From: Micromonospora sp. H61
GTDB lineage: Bacteria; Actinomycetota; Actinomycetes; Mycobacteriales; Micromonosporaceae
Length of the DNA: 54,192 nucleotides
Direction: 5' to 3'
NCBI RefSeq assembly: GCF_018070325.1
Contig: NZ_JAGPXY010000043.1
Coordinates: forward strand, 1 to 54,192
Under the pieces are notes generated by a model. It saw only the letters and a list, made by a program, of their open reading frames with translations. It was not told the origin of the DNA and searched no databases. The translations under genes were made by a program, and so were the position numbers. Each line of letters begins with the position of its first letter. Position 1 is the first letter of the stretch. Below are positions 8,090 to 16,164 of the stretch, in pieces.

Positions 8090-9463
8090 GTGCAGCTCCG
8101 TTACCAGTTCCGCGTCTATCCAACGCCGGGCCAGCAGATGGAGCTGGTTCGGACGTTCGGGTGTGCGCGGGTGGTGTTCAACGACGGGCTGCGCGCACGG
8201 CAGGAAGCCCGCGAGGCCGGACTGCCGTACGTCTCCGACGGCGAGTTGTCCAAACGGGTCATCACGGAGGCGAAGAAGACCGTGGCCCGCGCCTGGCTGG
8301 GCGAGGTGTCGGCGGTCGTTCTTCAACAAGCCCTGGCGGACCTGAATACCGCGTACCGCAACTTCTTCGCCTCGGTCACGGGCAAGCGCAAGGGCCGCAA
8401 GGTCGCCCCGCCCAGGTTCCGGTCCCGCAAGGACAACCGGCAGAGCATCCGGTTCACCAAGAACAGCCGGTTCAAGGTCCTCGACAACGGCCGGCTGCGA
8501 CTGCCGAAGGTCGGCGACCTCGCGGTCCGCTGGTCCCGGACACTGCCGTCGGACCCTTCGTCCGTGGCGATCATCCGGGACGCGGCCGGGCGGTACTTCG
8601 CCTCGTTCGTCGTCACGGTCGACGCGCACGAGACGTTGCCGCCGGTCGATGCCGAGGTCGGCATCGACCTGGGCCTGACGCATTTCGCGGTGCTGTCGGA
8701 CGGCACGAAGGTGGCCGCGCCGAAGTTCCTGCGCCGCGCAGCCCGCAAGCTCAAGCGGTTGCAGCAGGACCTCTCGCGCAAGCAGAAGGACTCGAACAGG
8801 CGTAAGACGGCCGTCGTCAAGGTCGCCCGGGCGCACGCCCGGGTGGCCGACACCCGGCGGGACTGGCAGCACAAGCTCTCGACGCAGATCATCCGCGAGA
8901 ACCAAGCGGTATACGTCGAGGATCTGTGCGTCGTCGGTCTCGGCCGGACCCGGCTCGCCAAGTCGGTGCACGATGCCGGGTGGGCGTCATTCACGGGCAT
9001 GCTGGAGTACAAGGCCGCCCGGTACGGACGCAGCTTTGGCCGGGTGGACCGGTTCTTCCCGTCCACCCGCATGTGCTCGGCGTGTGGCCGGATCAACGAG
9101 AAGATGTCGCTCAACGTCCGATCGTGGGACTGCCCGTGCGGAGCAGCCCACGACCGGGACGTGAACGCCGCCAGGAACGTCAGGGCCGCTGGACTGGCGG
9201 ACCTCAACGCCCGTGGAGCGCATGTAAGACCGGCACTCTTGCCGGCGGCGCGCAGGGAAGCGGGAACCCACCCGGACGCCGCGTGTTCCACGCGCAGCGT
9301 GGAGGGAATCTCCGTCCTTCAGGGCGGAGAGGATGTCAACTCCCTCAGCAACCCGAACGGCTGCTGGGACTGGTGGGGCTACCTCGGAGCGACCAACTTC
9401 CCGATCAAGGGCGGCGCGCAGCTCGAGACCATCATGAACATGGTCCGCCGGCTGGACGGCTGA
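8090..9463 (+). CDS. tnpB: TnpB, RNA-guided nuclease of the IS element, running on into esterase sequence
   Basis: GTG 8090 gives VQLRYQFRVYPTPGQQ, the usual TnpB N-terminus; GTG 8081 is an alternative, and no clear ribosome-binding site is visible. The RuvC residues are all present: D193 (GIDLGLTHF), E277 (VYVEDLCV) and D357 (HDRDVNAARN), with a four-Cys zinc finger C329, C332, C348, C350. The element has no stop codon before its right end, so the frame passes through the end hairpin and takes on the last 40 codons of the esterase (from S418), giving 457 residues. TnpB proteins are programmable nucleases guided by a right-end RNA and the ancestors of Cas12 (family knowledge). Confidence 0.88.
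   Translation: MQLRYQFRVYPTPGQQMELVRTFGCARVVFNDGLRARQEAREAGLPYVSDGELSKRVITEAKKTVARAWLGEVSAVVLQQALADLNTAYRNFFASVTGKRKGRKVAPPRFRSRKDNRQSIRFTKNSRFKVLDNGRLRLPKVGDLAVRWSRTLPSDPSSVAIIRDAAGRYFASFVVTVDAHETLPPVDAEVGIDLGLTHFAVLSDGTKVAAPKFLRRAARKLKRLQQDLSRKQKDSNRRKTAVVKVARAHARVADTRRDWQHKLSTQIIRENQAVYVEDLCVVGLGRTRLAKSVHDAGWASFTGMLEYKAARYGRSFGRVDRFFPSTRMCSACGRINEKMSLNVRSWDCPCGAAHDRDVNAARNVRAAGLADLNARGAHVRPALLPAARREAGTHPDAACSTRSVEGISVLQGGEDVNSLSNPNGCWDWWGYLGATNFPIKGGAQLETIMNMVRRLDG
9200..9359 (+). ncRNA. Predicted omega RNA (reRNA) of TnpB; limits approximate
   Basis: TnpB elements encode a guide RNA that overlaps the 3' end of tnpB and the right end, with the guide taken from the DNA just beyond the element. 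Here the scaffold would include the 9310-9329 hairpin, end at GGATGTCAA (9331-9339), and the guide would be the esterase flank from 9340 (CTCCCTCAGCAACCCG and on). This is placed by family analogy; the 5' limit is a guess. Confidence 0.4.
9310..9329. repeat. IS right-end hairpin
   Basis: Arms CTCCGTCC (9310-9317) and GGGCGGAG (9322-9329) around TTCA, with one G-T pair. The loop and stem match the left-end hairpin, which marks this as the element's right end; GGATGTCAA follows directly. Confidence 0.75.
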
Positions 9464-9491
9464 GTGCCCCCGCGCTGGCCGGACGGACCGG

Positions 9492-10124
9492 TCAGCCCAG
9501 GAACAGCTGGACGAGGACCAGCACGGCGAGCAGCGCCGGCCCCCGTGACCCCTGACGCATCAGGTCGACCGGGATCATCCCGAACGGTGTGTTGACCGTC
9601 GCGCCGCCGTAGTCGATCGGCGGGCGGGTGCCGGCCCGGAACGCCGCGGCCACCACCCCCAGCGCCAGCGTCGGCGCCAGCCAGGCCGGCCCCGGGTCGA
9701 CGGTCGGCAGGGTCAGCAACCACCACACGCCCGCGCCGACAGCCGGCACCACCACGTGGATCCCGCGCAGCAGGTTGTCGCTGCCACCGAGCGCCCGGCG
9801 CAGCCCGGGTGAGCGGCTGACCGACCGCAGACCGCCGGTCAGCCGGTTGGCGGCGAGGTACGCGAACACCACCTGCGCGGCCCCGGCCAACCCGGGCAGG
9901 GCGAGCGCGGCAGCGTACTGCACCCCGATCAGCGCCGCCCAGATCAGCACGGCGCTCGGGTGGCGGCGCAACCGGCGTACGTCGGCCTGGAGCAGCGCCC
10001 ACCAGCCGGGGCCGGGCCGGAACCGGCGGCTGCGAACCCGGCCGATCCGGCGCCAGCGGCGGCTCTCCACCAGGCCGGCGAGCAGGCTCGGATCCAGCAG
10101 GATCGTGGCCGTGGCGGCGGTCAC
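9492..10124 (-). CDS. DUF6297-like ABC membrane protein, apparently N-terminally shortened
   Basis: A 210-residue protein starting at GTG 10124, whose GTGA overlaps the stop of the ABC ATPase by 4 bp. It has about four to five hydrophobic stretches (VLIWAALIGVQYAAALALPG, VVVPAVGAGVWWLLTLP, ALGVVAAAF, ALLAVLVLVQLFLG) and the motif RLTGGLRSVSRSPGLRRALGG. By my recollection, DUF6297-type partners of such ATPases are about 500 residues, and VTAATATILLDPSLLAGLVESRRW looks like a mid-protein segment. I therefore suspect that the N-terminal half was lost. Together with the ATPase it would form a small ABC exporter of unknown cargo. Confidence 0.6.
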   Translation of the reverse strand: MTAATATILLDPSLLAGLVESRRWRRIGRVRSRRFRPGPGWWALLQADVRRLRRHPSAVLIWAALIGVQYAAALALPGLAGAAQVVFAYLAANRLTGGLRSVSRSPGLRRALGGSDNLLRGIHVVVPAVGAGVWWLLTLPTVDPGPAWLAPTLALGVVAAAFRAGTRPPIDYGGATVNTPFGMIPVDLMRQGSRGPALLAVLVLVQLFLG

Positions 10125-10744
10125 GTGCCGATCTCGATGCGCTCGTCGACCACCGCGTCGATCAGCTCCGGGTCGTGCGAGGCCAACAGCACGGCCGTGC
10201 CCGCCGCCCGTTCCCGCAGGAGTCGGTCGGCGAGCCACTGTCGCCCGCGGACGTCCAGCCGCTGCTCGGGCTCGTCCAGGATCAGCACCCGGCGGGGCCG
10301 GACGAAACAGGACGCCAACGCCAGCCGGCGGCGCTGCCCGCTGGACAGCGTCACCGGCAACTGGTCGCGGGCCGGCTCCAGACCCAACTCGGCGAGGACC
10401 TCCTCGACCGGCTCGGCGTCACCCCCGTGGGCGTACGCGACCAACTCCAGGTGCTCGACCACCGACAGGTCGGGGAAGAAGTCGATGTCGTCCAGGGCGG
10501 CCGCCACCAGCGCCCGCACCTGAGGATCGGTCTCGTCGGCCCGACGGCCCTGCACCAGCACCTCACCCGCGTCCGGCCGGTCAGCGCCGACGACACAGCG
10601 CAGCAGGGTCGTCTTGCCGCTGCCGTTCGGGCCCAGCACCACCGCGATCCGGCCCGCCGGAAGCGTGAAGCTCACCTCGTCGAGCACGACCAGGTTGCCG
10701 AAGTTGCGACTGAGTCCCCGTACCGAGAGCGCGTCCACGATCAC
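10121..10744 (-). CDS. ABC transporter ATP-binding protein
   Basis: A 207-residue single ABC ATPase with all motifs: Walker A GPNGSGKTT, signature LSSGQRRRLALA, Walker B RVLILDEPE with catalytic Glu, and the His switch in ASHDPEL. GTG 10744 is preceded by GGGAG at 5 nt; ATG 10762 is an alternative with a weaker site. It lies 40 bp after the NB-ARC/TPR gene and overlaps the downstream membrane gene by GTGA, so the two are translationally coupled. Unlike the ATPase-like protein at 16.2-16.8 kb, this one should be active. Confidence 0.87.
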   Translation of the reverse strand: MIVDALSVRGLSRNFGNLVVLDEVSFTLPAGRIAVVLGPNGSGKTTLLRCVVGADRPDAGEVLVQGRRADETDPQVRALVAAALDDIDFFPDLSVVEHLELVAYAHGGDAEPVEEVLAELGLEPARDQLPVTLSSGQRRRLALASCFVRPRRVLILDEPEQRLDVRGRQWLADRLLRERAAGTAVLLASHDPELIDAVVDERIEIGT

Positions 10745-10784
10745 AGAGTCTCCCAGAGCCATGCCACCGACCAAGCCGAGCGAC

Positions 10785-13169
10785 CTACGTCACCCGGGTG
10801 TCGGCGTCGTCCTCCAGTCGGGCGTCGGCGGCGGCCAACCCCTGGGCGTCGGCGACCTCCTCGGCCACCGCCGCCGCGTCCGCCCAGTGCCGCCGCGCGT
10901 CGGTCCGGTCGCCCAGCGCGGCGCAGGCGTCACCCAGGTAGAGCAGGGTACGCGCCAGCCCGGCGGTCGGTCGGGTCTCCTCGCGCAGCCGGCGGCTCTC
11001 GGCCAGCAGCTCGTACGCCGTCCGCGCCTGCCCCGGGGTGCTGCTCAGCAGCGTCGCCCCGGCGTTGAGCAGCGCCGTCGCCCGGCTGGTCGGGTCGTTT
11101 ACCGACTCGTACTCGCGCAGTGCGGCCCGCCACGCCTGGGCGGCGTCCAGGTGCTCGCCGAGCGCCGCGTGCACCAGCACCAGGTTCGTCAGCGCCGCCG
11201 CGTACCCGCGCGCGTCGCCAATCGACCGGAACGTGTTGGCCGCCCGCACCAGGTGGTGGTGCGCGGTGTCCGGTTCGCCCCGGGCCAGTTGGGCCGCGCC
11301 CAGGCCCAGCTCGGTGAGGGCGTGCCCGGCCCGGTCGGCGCCGGAGCGGTGTCGGCGGGACATCTCCAGGTGCTCCACCGCGTCGTCGAGCTGCCCCAGG
11401 TCGAGCAGGGCCAGCCCGAGGTTCATCCGCGCCTGGGCGTTGCCGCGTCGCCCCCGCTCGTTGACCGCGAGGGTGAGCGCGGCCGCCGCCCCCTGCGGGT
11501 CGTGCCGGCGTCGACGCAGCACCCCCAGCTCGTTGTGCGCCCATCCGGCGATCTCCGGACGGTCGTCGGCGGTCGGGGTGGCCAGCACGGTACGGCAGAC
11601 CTGCTCCCACTCGTCGAGCCGCTCGGCGTACGCCAGCCACCCACACAGCGCCACGGCCAACCGGAACCACCACCGACGGACCCGGCGGGGCAGTGTCTCC
11701 TTCGCGCCGGCCGGCACCCGCACCACCGCCAGCAGCAACTCCTGGTGCAGGTCGAACCAGCCGTACGGGTCGTCGTCCAGCGGCAGCGACCACTCCCGGT
11801 CACCCGGGGAGCCGAGCACCGCCAGGTTGGCCGCGTGCCGTTCGGCTCGGCGGGCCAGGTGCCGGGTCAGCCGGGCCTGCGCGGCGACCCGGGCCCGGAC
11901 CGGATCCGCGTCCCGCAGGTGCAGTCGGGCGCTGCCGGCCAGCAGGGGGCGGATCTCGTACCGGTCGCCGGGCGCGCCGACCACGAACGCCGCAGCGGCC
12001 AACCGGTCGAGCAGTGCGGTCACCAGCTCGGGGTGCCGCCCGGCCAACGCGGCGATGGTGGGCCGGTCCACCGGGGCGGGGACCAGCGACATCAGCCGGT
12101 ACAACCGTCGGGCCTGGCGGGGCAACACCCGGTAGGCGATGTCCCGTTCGGTGACCAGGCGGGCCGCCGGTGAGACGGCGAGCCGCTGGTGCGGTGGCGT
12201 CTGCACCGCGCGGCGCAGCGCGTCCAGCACGTCGGAGTGCCGCCAGCCGTGCTGAGCGGTGCGGTAACCGAGCGCGCGGACGGTACGCGGTTGCCGCCCG
12301 CACAGGTCGACGATCTCGCGTACCGCCGGGTCGGTGCGCGGGTCGGCGCGACGGACCCGGGCGGCGGGCGCGGCCCCGCCCGCGGTCGCGAACAGCTCCA
12401 CCGCCTCGGACGTGCCCGGTTCGGCGATCCAGTGCGCGACCACACCCTCCAGACCGACCAGCGCCGGACCACCGGCGAGCAACAGGCGGCAGGTGCGCGC
12501 GGTGGGCGGCAACAGTGCCCGGACCTGGTCGGGACGGTCGACGTTGTCCAGCACCAGCACGATCTTGCGACCGTCGAGCTGACCGCGCAGCGCGTCGGCG
12601 GCGGCGGCGAGCGCGTCCGGCCGGCCGGAGGTCGGCGGGGCGGTGCCCAGGATCCGGGCCAGCGCGGTGAGCACCTGCCGGGCCGAGCGGGGTCGACCGC
12701 GCCGCCGCAGGTCCAGGTAGTACTGACCGTCGGGGAAATCCTCCCGGCACTCGTTCGCGGCCTGCACCGCGCACGCGGAGGTGCCCACCGCGCGTCGGCC
12801 CAGAACCGCCACCGCATGCTCCCGGGTGAGCAGACCGAGCAGCGCGTCGACGTGCTCCTCACGACCTGTGAACTCGGCCGTGTAGGGCAGATTGGGCGCC
12901 CCGGCGGCGGGGGTGGTGAGCACCTCCGTCGGCTCGGGGTCGACCTCCCGGCCAGCCCGGCGGCGGCGCACCTCGTACACCACGTAACCGACGACGCCGC
13001 CGGAGGCCAGCACGATGGTCACCGGCCCGAGCACGCTGGCCGCCAGCTCGGAGAGGACATTGCCGGCCAGGTTGCTGGCCACGTTGGCGAGGACGCTGCC
13101 GACCACGCCGCCGATCGCGATCAGCGCCGGCCACCGCGAGCCGCCACGCGAACCACCCGGCCCGGTCAC
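10785..13169 (-). CDS. Membrane-anchored NB-ARC/TPR (STAND-like) protein with broken P-loop
   Basis: A 794-residue protein starting at GTG 13169, overlapping the permease stop by GTGA. The N-terminus has hydrophobic segments (about 15-35 and 46-65, LGPVTIVLASGGVVGYVVYE). An NB-ARC-type domain follows: FTGREEHVDALLG, a P-loop position reading LGRRAVGTSA (123-132) where the invariant GK(T/S) Lys is replaced, FPDGQYYLDL, and Walker B IVLVLDN (about 203-209). The winged-helix part is poorly resolved. Residues about 550-794 are TPR repeats (AGWAHNELGVLRRRR, ARMNLGLALLDLGQLDDAVEHLE, ALTELGLGAAQLARGE). STAND proteins are signal-activated switches; loss of the P-loop lysine suggests that this copy no longer works by ATP hydrolysis. 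Coupling to an ABC-like operon is unusual. Confidence 0.8.
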   Translation of the reverse strand: MTGPGGSRGGSRWPALIAIGGVVGSVLANVASNLAGNVLSELAASVLGPVTIVLASGGVVGYVVYEVRRRRAGREVDPEPTEVLTTPAAGAPNLPYTAEFTGREEHVDALLGLLTREHAVAVLGRRAVGTSACAVQAANECREDFPDGQYYLDLRRRGRPRSARQVLTALARILGTAPPTSGRPDALAAAADALRGQLDGRKIVLVLDNVDRPDQVRALLPPTARTCRLLLAGGPALVGLEGVVAHWIAEPGTSEAVELFATAGGAAPAARVRRADPRTDPAVREIVDLCGRQPRTVRALGYRTAQHGWRHSDVLDALRRAVQTPPHQRLAVSPAARLVTERDIAYRVLPRQARRLYRLMSLVPAPVDRPTIAALAGRHPELVTALLDRLAAAAFVVGAPGDRYEIRPLLAGSARLHLRDADPVRARVAAQARLTRHLARRAERHAANLAVLGSPGDREWSLPLDDDPYGWFDLHQELLLAVVRVPAGAKETLPRRVRRWWFRLAVALCGWLAYAERLDEWEQVCRTVLATPTADDRPEIAGWAHNELGVLRRRRHDPQGAAAALTLAVNERGRRGNAQARMNLGLALLDLGQLDDAVEHLEMSRRHRSGADRAGHALTELGLGAAQLARGEPDTAHHHLVRAANTFRSIGDARGYAAALTNLVLVHAALGEHLDAAQAWRAALREYESVNDPTSRATALLNAGATLLSSTPGQARTAYELLAESRRLREETRPTAGLARTLLYLGDACAALGDRTDARRHWADAAAVAEEVADAQGLAAADARLEDDADTRVT

Positions 13170-14890
13170 CGCACACCCCCGGAGACGAGCCCGGCGACCA
13201 GGTGCCGCCGCGAGAGGACCACCAGCACCACGGGCAGCACCGAGGCGAGCACCGAGCTGGCGGCCAGCGCCCCACTGTTGCTCACGAAGCTGCGGGTCTG
13301 CTCGGCCAGGAACGGCCCGAGCGGCGACGACCCCGGCCCACCGAACAGTCGCCCCACCACCAGGTCGTTCCAGACCTGGACGAACTCCAGCACGGAGACC
13401 GCCACCACCGCGGACAGGTTGTGCCGCGCCAACCGGCGCAGGGTGTGCCACCACCGACGCCCACCCAACCGGGCGTCACGGACCTGCTCCACCGGCAGGT
13501 CGGCGAACGCGTTGCGCAGCACCAGCACCGCGAACGGCACGCCCAGCGCGATGTGCACCAGGGCCAGGCCCTGGGCCGTGCCGGAGGAGAGCACCAGGCC
13601 CAGCACCTCGTTGACCGGCCCGGCGATGACCTGGATCGGCACGACGCAGGCCACCGGGCTGCTGCTGCTGGCGGCCAGCAGCGCGACCACCAGCACAGTG
13701 GCGGTCACCGCGGTGGCCAGCAACAGGGTGAAGCCCAGCGTGCGCCACAGCTCGGTGCCGGTGACCAGGTCGCGGTAGGACTCGCCGTTCGGCGGCGCCG
13801 ACCACCAGCCGCGCGCCGCGGCGTCCACCCGGCCGTGCGCCGACGTGGCGACCAGCACCGCCAGCGGCACCAGCCAGGCGATCGCGGCACCCGCCGCGAG
13901 CAGCCGGAACACCCGTCGGGGCGGGGCGACCGGGGCGGGCTCCGGTGCCGCCTCGACGCGCGGCGGGGGCCAGGCCTGCCGGACGAAGAGCGCGGCCACC
14001 ATGATCCCGCCGATCACCGCCACCAGCCACACCACGCCGAGCGCGGCGCCCTCGCCGGTGGTGGTGCCCCCGGACGTCTGCCAGATCCGCAGCGCCAGCA
14101 CCGAGGCCTCGTCGCGGACCGAGCCGGGGGTCATCACCAGGATCAGGTCGAACGTGCGGCTGGTGCCGACCGCCACCAACGCGAAGACCACAGCGGTCGT
14201 GCGCAGCAGCAGTGGCCGCCACTGCGCGTCCCACAGCACGTGGCGACGCGTACCGCCGTAGGCGCGCACCGCGTCGGCGAGGCTCGGCGGCACCGCGTCC
14301 AGCGCCGAGCGGAAGACCAGCACCGCCAACCCGACCCAGGCCCAGACGAACGCCGACATCAACGCGACGGTCACCATTCCCGGCCCGAGCAACTGCGGCG
14401 CGTCCTCGACCGAGCGGCCGGCCAGTCGGGTCGCGACCAGTGTGGCCAGCCCCCGGCTCGGGTCCGGGTCGTACATCAGCCGGAAAGTGACCCCGGTGAC
14501 GACCAGCGGCAACGCCACCGGCACCAGGAGGATCAACCGGACCAGGCCGCCCTCCTGGGAACGGCGGGACGCGGCGGCGAGCAGGTAGCCCAGTGCCGTC
14601 ACCACCGCCGGCACCAGCAGGGCCCAGAGGACCGTCCGGCCGACCACCGCGCCGGTGCCCGGGGCGGCCAGCGCGGTCTGGAAGTGCGCCGGGCCGACCC
14701 AGCGACCGTCGGTGGTGACGCTGGCGTGCATGGTCCGCAGCACCGGCCACAGCACCAGCCCGCCGAGCAGCACCGCGGCCGGCAGCAGCAGGGCCGACGT
14801 GGCCCCCGCCGCCGGATAGGCCCGACCCCGCCGGGCTGGGCCGACGTCGTCGAGGACCGCCAGCTCGCCGAGGACCCGTACCTGGCTCAT
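13166..14890 (-). CDS. ABC sugar-type permease, two permease domains fused in one chain
   Basis: A 574-residue protein starting at ATG 14890, whose ATGA overlaps the binding-protein stop. It contains two complete binding-protein-dependent permease halves. The first (about 25-300, MalF-like) has the coupling loop SLADAVRAYGGTRRHVLWDAQWRPLL. The second (about 310-574, MalG-like) has the loop EQVRDARLGGRRWWHTLRRLARHNL. The usual arrangement is two separate genes of about 280-300 codons each. The EAA loops that dock on the ATPase are still recognisable but diverged. It sits between the binding protein and the NB-ARC protein in a chain of 4-bp overlaps. Confidence 0.86.
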   Translation of the reverse strand: MSQVRVLGELAVLDDVGPARRGRAYPAAGATSALLLPAAVLLGGLVLWPVLRTMHASVTTDGRWVGPAHFQTALAAPGTGAVVGRTVLWALLVPAVVTALGYLLAAASRRSQEGGLVRLILLVPVALPLVVTGVTFRLMYDPDPSRGLATLVATRLAGRSVEDAPQLLGPGMVTVALMSAFVWAWVGLAVLVFRSALDAVPPSLADAVRAYGGTRRHVLWDAQWRPLLLRTTAVVFALVAVGTSRTFDLILVMTPGSVRDEASVLALRIWQTSGGTTTGEGAALGVVWLVAVIGGIMVAALFVRQAWPPPRVEAAPEPAPVAPPRRVFRLLAAGAAIAWLVPLAVLVATSAHGRVDAAARGWWSAPPNGESYRDLVTGTELWRTLGFTLLLATAVTATVLVVALLAASSSSPVACVVPIQVIAGPVNEVLGLVLSSGTAQGLALVHIALGVPFAVLVLRNAFADLPVEQVRDARLGGRRWWHTLRRLARHNLSAVVAVSVLEFVQVWNDLVVGRLFGGPGSSPLGPFLAEQTRSFVSNSGALAASSVLASVLPVVLVVLSRRHLVAGLVSGGVR

Positions 14891-16164
14891 CGGCCGCCCC
14901 CCGCGTTGCGGGCCGCCGCGGCGAGCAGGCCGGTGGCCCGGCGGATCGCCTCGCTGGCGCGGACCCCGTCGGTGACGTCGGCGAAGAAGCCCTGCATGAT
15001 CCGCCAGATGCCGACCCCGTCGGAGCCGGTGAACGCGCCGGGCAACTGGTCGGAGAGGTCGAAACGCAGGGTGCCGGGCGTGCGCATCTCCTCGGCGAGA
15101 CCCTGGCCGACGCGGTCTCGGTAGCTGCCGATCGCGACGTTGGTGTTGGGCGAGAGGTAGCCGCCGTCGCGCAGCCACGGCTGGAACGAGTCGGCCCTGG
15201 TGAGCCACTCGACCAGCTCGACTCCACCCCGGGCGTCGGCGAACGCCACGGCCGCGTCCCCGCCGACGATCAGCGGGCCGCCGCCCGGCTGGGCGCCCGG
15301 GAACCGGAACGTGACAGGTGCCTCTGGGCCGCGCTGGAACGGGTCGGCGACGTCGGCGGTGAAGTCGGCTCCGACGAGCATCACCGCCCGCTTCGTGTGC
15401 ACCACCTGGATCACCGACTCCTCGTACTGGGTGAGCAGGGCACGGCGACCGCCGCCGACGAACGCCCCGTTGATGCTCCACAGCCCGGCGAGCCGGTCCA
15501 GTGCCTCGCGCACCGGTCTGCCCTGCCAGTCGGCGTCCGGCCGGGCCAGGGCGTTGTAACTCTCGGGTGCCACGTCGGCCAGCACGTTCTCGAACCAGTC
15601 GGTGAGCACCCAGCCGTCCGCGGCGCCGATGGCCAGGGGCGCCGGCCCGCCGTCGCACCGGGCGAGCGCGCCGAGCTCCCGGGTCCGCCGGACCAGCGCG
15701 TCCCAGTTGGCCGGCTGCACGGGCAGCATCGAGGGCAGATGCCAGACCAGCGACTTGTGCGCCGCCTTGACCCAGACGCCGTAGCGCTGACCCTGGGCCG
15801 TCAGCAGCTCGCCCAACCCGGCAGGTACGGCGTACTCGGTGGACGCGCGCACCGGGCTCAGCCAGCCGCGCTGGGCGTACTCGGTGACCAGGCCGGGGCG
15901 CGGCAGGATCGCCACGTCCGGGCTGGTGCCGGCCAGGTGTCGGGCGCGCAGGAACGCGTCGATGTCGTTGCCGGCGCTGATCACCTGCACCGGGGCGGGG
16001 TAGCCGGCGACGACCTCGCGGAACCGGTCCAGCTCGCTGGTGCTCCAGACCACAGCTACCTGCACCGACCGGGTTCCGCCGGAGCAGCCGGCGGCCAGGG
16101 CGGTGGCGCCCGTGGCGGCGGCGCGCAGCAGCGTACGGCGACTCACCCGGGCGGCCGGCGTCAT
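14887..16164 (-). CDS. Extracellular solute-binding lipoprotein (sugar type)
   Basis: A 425-residue family-1-type ABC binding protein. The N-terminus has a twin-Arg motif (SRRTLLRAA) and a lipobox ALAAGC (Cys27), so export by Tat followed by lipid anchoring is likely. Typical features are TSPDVAILPRPGLVTEYAQRGWL, the hinge segment WDALVRRTRELG, and VEWLTRADSFQPWLRDGGYLSPN near the C-terminus. ATG 16164 overlaps the ATPase-like gene stop (ATGA). It would present a sugar or other small solute to the fused permease; the ligand is unknown. Confidence 0.87.
   Translation of the reverse strand: MTPAARVSRRTLLRAAATGATALAAGCSGGTRSVQVAVVWSTSELDRFREVVAGYPAPVQVISAGNDIDAFLRARHLAGTSPDVAILPRPGLVTEYAQRGWLSPVRASTEYAVPAGLGELLTAQGQRYGVWVKAAHKSLVWHLPSMLPVQPANWDALVRRTRELGALARCDGGPAPLAIGAADGWVLTDWFENVLADVAPESYNALARPDADWQGRPVREALDRLAGLWSINGAFVGGGRRALLTQYEESVIQVVHTKRAVMLVGADFTADVADPFQRGPEAPVTFRFPGAQPGGGPLIVGGDAAVAFADARGGVELVEWLTRADSFQPWLRDGGYLSPNTNVAIGSYRDRVGQGLAEEMRTPGTLRFDLSDQLPGAFTGSDGVGIWRIMQGFFADVTDGVRASEAIRRATGLLAAAARNAGGGR

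Larger units (their letters stand above)
7568..9339. mobile_element. IS200/IS605-family insertion sequence with divergent tnpA and tnpB
   Basis: About 1.77 kb. It carries a Y1 HUH transposase (minus) and a TnpB (plus) arranged back to back. Both ends hold a hairpin with the same TTCA loop: CCGCCC-TTCA-GGGCGG at 7587-7602, and CTCCGTCC-TTCA-GGGCGGAG at 9310-9329. The right end finishes GGATGTCAA; TCAA is the right cleavage sequence known for IS608. The left boundary (after GCTAC at 7567) is inferred from where the esterase reading stops matching its family and is uncertain by several bases. There are no terminal inverted repeats or target duplications, as expected for this family. Confidence 0.75.
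7106..9463 (+). pseudogene. Secreted esterase (PHB-depolymerase-like), split by IS element and internally deleted
   Basis: The 5' part (ATG 7106, with GAGGAG 9 nt upstream, to about 7567) encodes a Sec signal peptide (residues 1-27, ending AHA) and the nucleophile elbow GVSSGGYM (Ser54), then reads through HGGNDTTVKKSVTDDL. The gene then enters an IS200/IS605 element. After the element, from 9340, the frame resumes with the family's C-terminal motif NPNGCWDWWGYLGATN and ends at 9463. From memory of the family, a stretch of roughly 120-170 residues, including the His of the triad and its own GxSxG-distal lid, should lie between the two parts and is absent. The gene is therefore both interrupted and shortened, and cannot make a working enzyme. 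Confidence 0.8.

Noticed and set aside
12189..13778. Plus-strand frames of several hundred codons in 12.2-15.1 kb
   Set aside because: High-GC shadows of the minus-strand NB-ARC, permease and binding-protein genes; low-complexity Arg/Gly/Pro composition and no motif.
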